Assembly: GCA_016929985.1 (NCBI GenBank)
Contig: JAFGIH010000820.1
Span: 1 to 5,313 of the forward strand
DNA from: Thermoleophilia bacterium
GTDB taxonomy: Bacteria > Actinomycetota > Thermoleophilia > RBG-16-64-13
DNA length: 5,313 bases
Direction of reading: 5' to 3'
Of this stretch, positions 1 to 5,313 are shown piece after piece. The notes under the pieces were generated by a model. It was not told where the DNA came from. It did not search any database and saw only the letters and a list, made by a program, of their open reading frames with translations. Within the stretch, counting starts at the first letter, position 1. Every line of letters begins with the position of its first letter. The translations under genes were made by a program, and so were the position numbers.

Positions 1-90
1 CACACCGGCGACTTCACCTGTTTCGACGGCCGATGGCTCAGCTCTCCCACCGGAGAGCAGCCCCCGTTTCTCGCTCGCCGAGAAAGGTAG
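1..90 (+). CDS. hisI: Phosphoribosyl-AMP cyclohydrolase, C-terminal end (partial)
   Basis: Only the last 29 codons and the TAG stop are in the window; the gene starts upstream. The visible peptide begins HTGDFTCF, which matches the C-terminal signature of HisI (consensus CHTGxxSCF). That signature carries two of the three conserved cysteines, which are zinc ligands in this family. The first of the two would be the codon just before the window, and the second is visible residue 7. HisI opens the purine ring of phosphoribosyl-AMP in the third step of histidine synthesis, in the cytoplasm. After the motif there is a tail of about 21 residues, rich in Pro and Arg, ending in ARRER. Many HisI proteins stop sooner, and there is no sign of a fused HisE domain. 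The stop lies 6 bases before trpE, so co-transcription is likely. The identification rests on a short motif, but the hisI-trpE neighbourhood known in Actinobacteria supports it. Confidence 0.82.
   Translation, partial: HTGDFTCFDGRWLSSPTGEQPPFLARRER
41..58 (+). promoter_or_regulatory. Stem-loop 1 upstream of trpE
   Basis: A perfect 7-bp stem, GCTCTCC paired with GGAGAGC, closes a 4-base CACC loop. It lies inside the last codons of hisI and ends 38 bases before the trpE start. A short C-run and only three T's follow it, so it is a poor match to a classical intrinsic terminator. It could modulate read-through from his into trp or be chance in GC-rich coding sequence. The stem is seen directly; the role is inference. 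Confidence 0.35.
67..85 (+). promoter_or_regulatory. Stem-loop 2 overlapping the trpE ribosome-binding region
   Basis: A second perfect 7-bp stem, TTTCTCG paired with CGAGAAA, closes a 5-base CTCGC loop. Its 3' arm (79-85) takes in most of the AGAAAGG purine tract at 81-87 that can serve as the trpE Shine-Dalgarno sequence. When folded it could reduce access to that site, though the TAGG at 88-91 would stay free. It also spans the end of hisI, so a ribosome finishing hisI would unfold it. That would be a simple coupling mechanism, but this is inference. Confidence 0.35.
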
Positions 91-94
91 GCGG
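83..94 (+). promoter_or_regulatory. Ribosome-binding region of trpE
   Basis: The purine-rich stretch AAAGGTAGGCGG overlaps the hisI stop codon and precedes the ATG at 97. Its AAAGG part ends 9 bases before the start and the AGG at 89-91 ends 5 bases before it; both spacings are usable. This supports the ATG at 97 as the trpE start. Confidence 0.6.
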
Positions 95-96
95 CA

Positions 97-1629
97 ATGA
101 CATCCGGCACAATCGCCACCGCGCCCTCACTTGAAGAGGCGCGGGGGCTCAGCGCTAGCTATAACGTCATCCCGGTCTCGCACAGCTTCTTTGACGACAC
201 CGAGACCCCGGTCTCGGCCTTTCTGAAGTTGCGCCAGGCCGCCGGTTGCTTCCTGTTGGAGAGCGCCGAGCAGGGTCTGCAGTTGGGGCGTTACTCCTTC
301 CTGGGCATCAAGGCCTGGGAGAGCGTGCGGTTGCACGGCACCACGGTGACCATCCGGCGCGGCGGGGTCGACACCGACCATGATCTGGCCGCACTTGGGC
401 TTGATCCCTTCGCCTTCATGGCCAAGCACCTCGAGGGCTACAGGGGACCGTCGCTGCCGGGGCTGCCGCCCTTCGTGGGCGGGGCCGTGGGCTACTTCGG
501 CTACGACTGCATCCGCCACGTGGAGCGTCTGCCACACGCCCCGGCGGACGATATGGGACTGCCGGACATGGCCTTCCTGCTCACCGACGTCATCGTGGTG
601 TTCGACCATCTGCGGCACACCATCATCCTGCTCACCAACATCTTCCTCGACGAAGAGCCCGATCTGGACACGGCCTACACGGCCGCGGTCCGGCGCCTGG
701 TGGAGGTCAAGGCCCGGCTGCGCTCCTCCATCCCGCCGCCGAAATGGAGCCTCGACCGCGATCGCGCCCAGGCCAAGCAGCGAGACGTGGCCGTACGTTC
801 CAACTTCGAGAAAGAGCGGTACCTGGCCGCCGTCGAGCGCATCCGCGAGTACATCTACGCGGGCGACGCCTTCCAGGTCGTTCTGTCCCAGCGTTTCGAA
901 CGGCCCATCGACGTGAGCGGCTTCTCCATCTACCGCGGGCTGCGGGCCGTCAATCCCAGTCCGTACATGTACTACATCTCGTTCCGCGACTTCGAGGTGG
1001 TGGGCTCCAGCCCGGAGGCGCTGGTGACTGTCAGCGGCCGCCGGGCCGAGACCCGGCCAATCGCCGGCACGCGGCCCCGCGGAGCCACCCCCGCCGCCGA
1101 TGCCGCGCTGGCGGAAGAGATGCTGGCCGACGAGAAAGAACGGGCGGAGCACCTCATGCTGGTCGATCTGGGTCGGAACGATCTGGGCCGGGTGTGCCGG
1201 GCCGGAACGGTCAGAACCCAGGAGTTCATGGAGGTGGAGCGTTACAGCCACGTGATGCACATGGTGTCGTCGGTGGTGGGCGAACTGAAGGAGGGCGTGG
1301 TCGCGGCCGACGCGCTTCGGGCCGTGTTCCCCGCGGGGACGGTGTCTGGTGCGCCCAAGGTGCGGGCCATGGAGATCATCGACGAGTTGGAGCCCACCCG
1401 GCGCGGTCCCTATGCGGGAGCCATCGGCTACCTGAGCTACTCGGGCGACCAAGACTCCTGCATCTACATCCGCACGATGCTGGTGCGAGACGGCAAGGCC
1501 TACGTCCAGGCCGGGGGAGGCATCGTGGCCGACTCGGTGCCCGAACGCGAATTCCAAGAGACTGAGAACAAGGCTCGGGCCCTTTTCCGAGCTATCGAAC
1601 TGGCGACCGCTCAAGAGGAATGGGAGTAG
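97..1629 (+). CDS. trpE: Anthranilate synthase component I (aminase subunit)
   Basis: This 510-residue protein makes anthranilate from chorismate, using ammonia passed from the TrpG glutaminase; it is the first committed step to tryptophan and acts in the cytoplasm. The N-terminal domain carries LLES (53-56) and the catalytic domain carries NPSPYMYY (286-293). In the family these two elements form the tryptophan feedback pocket, so the enzyme is probably feedback-inhibited. Chorismate-binding motifs follow in order: PIAGTRPRG (321-329), DLGRNDLGRV (357-366), AGTVSGAPK (413-421), GPYAGAIGY (437-445) and QAGGGIVADS (471-480). The Ala in PIAGTRPRG, where PabB-type enzymes have Lys, favours anthranilate synthase over aminodeoxychorismate synthase. 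Length is normal for a TrpE. The ATG at 97 is supported by a purine tract and lies 6 bases after hisI; trpG starts 3 bases after the stop. Nothing looks broken. The penultimate codon is Trp (1624-1626 is the last Glu codon, 1621-1623 the Trp). Confidence 0.97.
   Translation: MTSGTIATAPSLEEARGLSASYNVIPVSHSFFDDTETPVSAFLKLRQAAGCFLLESAEQGLQLGRYSFLGIKAWESVRLHGTTVTIRRGGVDTDHDLAALGLDPFAFMAKHLEGYRGPSLPGLPPFVGGAVGYFGYDCIRHVERLPHAPADDMGLPDMAFLLTDVIVVFDHLRHTIILLTNIFLDEEPDLDTAYTAAVRRLVEVKARLRSSIPPPKWSLDRDRAQAKQRDVAVRSNFEKERYLAAVERIREYIYAGDAFQVVLSQRFERPIDVSGFSIYRGLRAVNPSPYMYYISFRDFEVVGSSPEALVTVSGRRAETRPIAGTRPRGATPAADAALAEEMLADEKERAEHLMLVDLGRNDLGRVCRAGTVRTQEFMEVERYSHVMHMVSSVVGELKEGVVAADALRAVFPAGTVSGAPKVRAMEIIDELEPTRRGPYAGAIGYLSYSGDQDSCIYIRTMLVRDGKAYVQAGGGIVADSVPEREFQETENKARALFRAIELATAQEEWE
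171..217 (+). repeat. Short direct repeat with an inverted copy inside early trpE
   Basis: The 10-mer CCCGGTCTCG occurs at 171-180 and again at 207-216. CCGAGAC at 200-206 pairs perfectly with GTCTCGG at 211-217 across a 4-base loop. The same region (CGAGACC, 201-207) can instead pair with GGTCTCG at 174-180. The two folds exclude each other. Both copies encode Pro-Val-Ser in trpE, so this could be coincidence of codon choice. No function can be assigned. Confidence 0.3.
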
Positions 1630-1630
1630 G
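1622..1630 (+). promoter_or_regulatory. Ribosome-binding site of trpG
   Basis: GGGAGTAGG spans the trpE stop codon and sits directly before three consecutive in-frame ATG codons (1633, 1636, 1639). GGGAG is 6 bases from the first ATG, and the AGG at 1628-1630 is 8 bases from the third. It supports a start in this cluster rather than at the GTG codons at 1729 or 1735, which lack a comparable site. It does not decide which of the three ATGs is used. Confidence 0.65.
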
Positions 1631-1632
1631 TC

Positions 1633-2306
<674 letters not shown>

Positions 2307-2310
<4 letters not shown>

Positions 2311-3386
2311 GCGCCGTAGCCGACATCTCGGTCCCGACCGGCCTACCTCTGACCTTCGCCGACACTCTCGGCAGGTTGGCGGAGGGGCAGGACCTCTCTC
2401 GGTCGCAGGCGGCGTGGGCTCTCTCGCAGATAGTCGACGGCGAGGCCGGCGACGCGGAGGCGGCCGCCTTCCTCATGGCCCTGCGGGTCAAGGGCGAGAC
2501 TGCTGACGAGATAGCCGGACTGCTGGAGACCATGCGCCGGCTGGCCGTGCCGGTGGAGACCTCCTGCCAGGGCGCCCTCGTGGATATCGTGGGCACCGGA
2601 GGCGACCGGTTGGGCACCTTCAACATCTCCACCACCGCCGCCTTCGTAGCGGCCGGGGCGGGGGTGAAGGTGGCCAAACACGGCAATCGTGCCGCGAGCT
2701 CACGCTGCGGCGCGGCGGATGTCATGGAGGCTCTGGGCATCCGCATCGATCTCACGCCCACGGAGGTGGCAGCCTGCATCGACCGAGTGGGCATCGGCTT
2801 CATGTTGGCCTCGCTGCACCATCCGGCGATGGGTCGGGTGGGCGCGGTGCGCCGGGCTCTGGGTGTCCGCACCGTGTTCAACTTCCTCGGACCTCTCACC
2901 AATCCGGCCGGAGTTCGGCGGCAGCTCTTGGGTGTCAGTGCACCGGACTACCTCGAGGTGATCGCGGGCGCCCTTGCCCGCGTGGGCTGCGAACGCGCGC
3001 TCGTGGTGAGCGGTTATGGCGGCATGGACGAGTTGTCGGTCGCCGGACCGAGCACGGTGGTGGAAGTTCGGTACGGTGCAGCCGCGACTCCCTACATGAT
3101 GGGACCGGCCGACTTCGGTCTCGAGCGGTATGACCAAGATGAGCTCGACGGGGGAGGGCCGGAAGAGAACGCGGTAATCACCCGGGCGGTGCTGGCCGGC
3201 GCCGCCGGAGGTCCGCGCGAGGTCGTGTTGCTGAACGCCGCCGCGGCTCTGTATGTGGCAGGAGCCTGTGCGTCGATCAGAGAGGGTGTGACGCTCGCTC
3301 GTGAGTCGATAGACTCGGGGCGCGCGGCGCGAGTCCTACAGGAGATGGTCGCCGTGACCAACGAAATAGCCAGCGGGCGGCCGTGA
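2307..3386 (+). CDS. trpD: Anthranilate phosphoribosyltransferase
   Basis: This 359-residue enzyme transfers the phosphoribosyl group of PRPP to anthranilate, the second step of the pathway. An N-terminal helical domain (about 16-85) is followed by the phosphoribosyltransferase core. The core contains DIVGTGGD (93-100), NISTTAAF (106-113), KHGNRAASS (124-132) and [10 protein letters not shown] (135-144), which are the PRPP-binding elements. Next come [12 protein letters not shown] (171-182), whose Arg182 corresponds to the anthranilate-contacting Arg of known structures, [10 protein letters not shown] (191-200), and GMDELS (239-244), whose Asp-Glu pair (241-242) binds magnesium in the family. 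About 15 residues precede the usual first helix. The ATG overlaps the trpG stop in ATGA, with a six-G run (2294-2299) 7 bases upstream as a weak ribosome-binding site. The gene is separate from trpG, unlike the trpG-trpD fusion of enteric bacteria. It looks complete and functional. Confidence 0.97.
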
Positions 3387-4303
3387 GCGGAGGGAGCGAC
3401 TCGGGCGTGCCGGGCGCCGCAGCGACCGGCGCCCACGGACAGGCTGCCGATGTCGGCGCTGGTGCCGCCGCCAGCGCCACCTATCTGGACCGCATCGTCC
3501 CGGCCGTCATCGCTCGCCTCGATGAGCGGAAGCGCCGCCTACCCGAAGCCGAGCTGGCGGCCCTGGCCGGGCCGGGCGCACGGCCGTCCTTCGCCGCGGC
3601 CGTCGCTGCGCCCGGGGTGTCACTCATCGCCGAGGTGAAGCGGGCCTCGCCCAGCAAAGGAGCCATCCGGCCCGACCTGGATGTCGGCGAGGTCGTGAGG
3701 GCCTACGAAGCGAACGGCGCTCGGGCTGTGTCGGTGCTCACCGAGCAGGACCACTTCCAGGGCAGTCTCGACGACCTGAGGGCCGCGGCGGTGGCCACTC
3801 GCCTGCCCCTGCTGCGCAAGGACTTCATCATCGACCCGTACCAGATCCACGAGGCCCGGGCCTTCGGGGCTTCGGCGGTGCTCCTCATCGCCGCTCTTCT
3901 TCCCGACGACCGCCTGCGGACCCTCGCAGGGCTGGCTTTCGACCTGGGTCTGGACGTACTGTTAGAGGTGCACGACGTCACCGAGATGGCTCGGGCGCTT
4001 TCTCTCGAGAGGGTGGTCATCGGGGTGAACAACCGCGACCTGCGTACCTTCACGGTGTCGCTGGAGACCACGGTCGGACTGGCCGGCATGGTGCCGGGGA
4101 ACAGGCTGTTGGTGGGTGAGAGCGGCATAGCCGGGCATGGCGACGTGCAGACGCTCGCCGCGTTCGGAGTGGATGCGGTGCTGGTGGGGGAGAGCCTCCT
4201 GCGGGAGACCGACGTCGGAGCGGCGGTCCGTGGGCTGATGGTTCCCGTGCCGGGGGTGTCGCAGAGACGGCCGGACATGACTGAGCGAAGGGAGGGCGGA
4301 TGA
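3383..4303 (+). CDS. trpC: Indole-3-glycerol phosphate synthase
   Basis: This TIM-barrel enzyme (306 residues from the GTG at 3383) decarboxylates and closes the ring of carboxyphenylamino-deoxyribulose phosphate, giving indole-3-glycerol phosphate. The expected active-site residues are present: Glu84 and Lys86 in IAEVKRASPSKG (82-93), Lys146 in LLRKDF (143-148), Glu195 in LLEVHD (193-198), Asn216 in GVNNRD (214-219) and Glu246 in VGESGI (244-249). The usual first helix begins near TYLDRIVPAV (33-42). About 30 Ala/Gly-rich residues precede it, with no recognisable domain, and roughly 20 polar residues extend the C-terminus. The GTG overlaps the trpD stop in GTGA. An alternative GTG at 3407 has a better ribosome-binding site and would give 298 residues. 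There are no tryptophan codons. It is monofunctional, since trpF is a separate gene downstream. Confidence 0.96.
   Translation: MSGGSDSGVPGAAATGAHGQAADVGAGAAASATYLDRIVPAVIARLDERKRRLPEAELAALAGPGARPSFAAAVAAPGVSLIAEVKRASPSKGAIRPDLDVGEVVRAYEANGARAVSVLTEQDHFQGSLDDLRAAAVATRLPLLRKDFIIDPYQIHEARAFGASAVLLIAALLPDDRLRTLAGLAFDLGLDVLLEVHDVTEMARALSLERVVIGVNNRDLRTFTVSLETTVGLAGMVPGNRLLVGESGIAGHGDVQTLAAFGVDAVLVGESLLRETDVGAAVRGLMVPVPGVSQRRPDMTERREGG
3389..3396 (+). promoter_or_regulatory. Ribosome-binding site that may favour an internal trpC start
   Basis: GGAGGGAG lies just after the annotated GTG start of trpC at 3383 and ends 10 bases before an in-frame GTG at 3407 (codon 9). The 3383 start has only a weak GGGCGG upstream (3375-3380), but it has the overlap with the trpD stop. 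The choice changes only the length of a low-complexity N-terminus. Confidence 0.4.
4288..4296 (+). promoter_or_regulatory. Strong ribosome-binding site of the universal stress protein gene
   Basis: AAGGGAGGG lies within the last codons of trpC, with the GGAGG at 4291-4295 ending 4 bases before the ATG at 4300. It is among the clearest Shine-Dalgarno sequences in the window. The stress protein could therefore be made at a good level as well as by coupling to trpC. Confidence 0.65.
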
Positions 4304-5136
4304 TCAAGTCATTGCTGCTGGCGGTGGATTCGTCGGCTCATGCGCGTTCGGCGCTGGAGCATGCGGTCGAGGTCGCCGCGGCATACCAGGCGCGGGTGAC
4401 GGGTCTCTATGTGCTCGACATCCGCTACCTGGAGATGCCTCCCTATCTCGACTACTCGTATGCCTTCGAGGCAGTGCCTCCCACGCTTGCTCCGCTGGAT
4501 GTGATGGACAAGTTCAAGGTGAAGAGCGAGCGTATCCTGAGCGATGTCCGCGAGGTGGTGCAGCGGGCCGGGCTTGAGGTGGAGACGCGCACCGAAGAAG
4601 GCGTCCCGGGGCAGGTCATCGCCGATGTCGGCGATACTCACGACCTCGTGGTGATGGGCAAGCGCGGAGAGCACGCCAAGTGGGGACGCGATCTGCTGGG
4701 GTCGACCGCTGAGGCGGTGGTCCGCGTCTCGGCATCGCCCGTTCTTCTGACGGAGGAGGCGGCGCGGCCCGTCAAGAAGGCTCTCGTGCTGTTCGATGGC
4801 AGCCATCCCGCCAAACGGGGTCTCAAGCTCGCCTGCGACATAGCCGAGCGCGGTGGGGTCAGCCTTAGAGTGCTCACCGTCGACGACGATGAGCAAAGAG
4901 GCCGGGAGACTTTGGACGACGCCAGGGCGTATCTCGAGCCGCTCGGGGTGGAGGCCGGCTACTCAGTGTTGCCGGGCCGGCCGGCCAAGGCGGCCGCGGC
5001 CTCTCTCGCTGAAGAGCCGGCAGACCTCGTGATATTGGGCATGCGCGGCTATTCGTCACTGCGCAAGCTGATCCTTGGCCGGACGGCCGAGCTGGTCATG
5101 CGTTCGATCGAACTCCCGGTGCTGATGGTGCCTTGA
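4300..5136 (+). CDS. Tandem-domain universal stress protein (UspA family)
   Basis: This 278-residue protein holds two UspA-like domains (about 1-151 and 158-278). Domain 1 starts IKSLLLAVDSS, with Asp10 at the nucleotide-contacting position, and ends with GKRG (120-123), ten residues, then GST (134-136). The family motif is G-2x-G-9x-G-(S/T), so the spacing is one residue longer than usual. Domain 2 starts KKALVLFDGSH (Asp166) and has GMRG (247-250), nine residues, then GRT (260-262). That spacing is exact, but Arg replaces the Ser/Thr after the last Gly. ATP binding is plausible but uncertain in each half. Domain 1 also has an aromatic, Pro-rich insert (about 41-68). I see no signal peptide or membrane segment. 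Such proteins bind nucleotides and act in stress or metabolic control; they have no known step in tryptophan synthesis. The ATG overlaps the trpC stop in ATGA, and the stop overlaps a candidate trpF start in TTGA. Confidence 0.92.
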   Translation: MIKSLLLAVDSSAHARSALEHAVEVAAAYQARVTGLYVLDIRYLEMPPYLDYSYAFEAVPPTLAPLDVMDKFKVKSERILSDVREVVQRAGLEVETRTEEGVPGQVIADVGDTHDLVVMGKRGEHAKWGRDLLGSTAEAVVRVSASPVLLTEEAARPVKKALVLFDGSHPAKRGLKLACDIAERGGVSLRVLTVDDDEQRGRETLDDARAYLEPLGVEAGYSVLPGRPAKAAAASLAEEPADLVILGMRGYSSLRKLILGRTAELVMRSIELPVLMVP

Positions 5137-5313
5137 GATCGCGTGACCTGACAACCACCCACGCCGCTGCGCCGTGCCCCTCGTGGCGCCGGGAGGACCT
5201 TCCTCCGGGGCCTGTACTCAAGATCTGCGGCCTGACCCGCCTCGAGGATGTGCTGCTGGCTTGGGACCTCGGGGTGTGGGCGACGGGGTTCGTGTTCGCG
5301 CCGAGCCCGCGCC
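5133..5313 (+). CDS. trpF: Phosphoribosylanthranilate isomerase, N-terminal part (partial)
   Basis: The gene runs off the window end; 60 codons are visible. The frame contains VLKICGLTRLED (28-39), the hallmark first strand and loop of TrpF, with Cys32 as the expected catalytic general base. GFVFAPSPR (52-60) is the second strand and its loop. TrpF isomerises phosphoribosylanthranilate to the substrate of TrpC. The nearest in-frame start I see is TTG at 5133, which overlaps the preceding stop in TTGA and adds 27 residues (THAAAPCPSWRRED and similar) before Val28, where the family usually begins. I saw no ATG or GTG in this frame between 5133 and the KICGLT motif, and no strong Shine-Dalgarno sequence before the TTG, so the true start is uncertain. 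Three Trp residues (18, 44, 49) in 60 positions are unusual for a tryptophan-pathway enzyme. Confidence 0.88.
   Translation, partial: MRSRDLTTTHAAAPCPSWRREDLPPGPVLKICGLTRLEDVLLAWDLGVWATGFVFAPSPR
5192..5206 (+). other. Small stem-loop holding a Shine-Dalgarno-like sequence in early trpF
   Basis: GGAGGA (5192-5197) pairs with TCCTCC (5201-5206) across a 3-base CCT loop. The 5' arm is a very good anti-16S match, located 19 bases before the Lys codon of the KICGLT motif, but no ATG, GTG or TTG in the trpF frame follows it at a suitable distance. It encodes part of the non-conserved TrpF N-terminus. It may be chance, or a site that affects elongation or start choice. Confidence 0.3.

Noticed and set aside
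1..96. A classical trp leader peptide or T-box before trpE
   Set aside because: Only 6 bases separate hisI from trpE, there is no short frame with clustered Trp codons, and no T-box consensus was seen in the visible 96 bases.
744..1565. A 273-codon open frame on the + strand in another frame of trpE
   Set aside because: It lies wholly within trpE, its product is Arg/Gly-rich low complexity, and it shows no family motif. It is a by-product of high GC content.
97..1629. Possibility that the TrpE-like gene is PabB (aminodeoxychorismate synthase)
   Set aside because: The motif reads PIAGTRPRG with Ala instead of the PabB-type Lys, the tryptophan-pocket elements LLES and NPSPYM are present, and the neighbours are trpG, trpD and trpC.
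2963..2982. Inverted repeat CGCGGGC / GCCCGCG with a 6-base loop inside trpD
   Set aside because: It is in the middle of conserved coding sequence, has no T-run, and such GC-only stems are expected by chance at this base composition.
4002..4011. Palindrome CTCTCGAGAG inside trpC
   Set aside because: A single 10-base palindrome within coding sequence, not repeated elsewhere near a start; no reason to call it an operator.

Overview
The window is a compact, single-strand block of tryptophan biosynthesis genes in high-GC DNA (roughly two thirds G+C by eye, not counted). Every gene reads on the + strand and there is almost no intergenic sequence. The order is: the 3' end of hisI (1-90), trpE (97-1629), trpG (1633-2310), trpD (2307-3386), trpC (3383-4303), a tandem universal stress protein gene (4300-5136) and the start of trpF (5133-5313, cut by the window end). 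A hisI-trpE junction is well known in Actinobacteria such as Mycobacterium and Streptomyces. Separate trpG and trpD genes directly after trpE are not the usual arrangement in those genera. A deeper actinobacterial lineage, or another high-GC phylum, is therefore my guess, with low confidence.

TrpE and TrpG form anthranilate synthase, which makes anthranilate from chorismate and glutamine. TrpD adds the phosphoribosyl group from PRPP, TrpF isomerises the product, and TrpC closes the indole ring to give indole-3-glycerol phosphate. TrpB and TrpA, which would finish tryptophan, are not in the window and may lie downstream. The catalytic residues I checked are present in all of these enzymes, so the pathway looks functional. 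hisI ends only 6 bases before trpE, so no stand-alone trp promoter, leader-peptide gene or T-box fits between them. Co-transcription with his genes is likely, linking two pathways that both draw on PRPP.

The most unusual element is the two-domain universal stress protein between trpC and trpF. Four successive junctions (trpG/trpD, trpD/trpC, trpC/usp, usp/trpF) are 4-base start/stop overlaps, assuming the annotated starts. This places the stress protein inside a translationally coupled chain rather than beside it. Second-level curiosities are two perfect stem-loops just before trpE, one covering part of its ribosome-binding site; N-terminal extensions on TrpG, TrpC and TrpF; and a high tryptophan content in the visible part of TrpF. 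I see no mobile element, tRNA, rRNA, CRISPR array or clear terminator, and no gene-free stretch over 300 bases.
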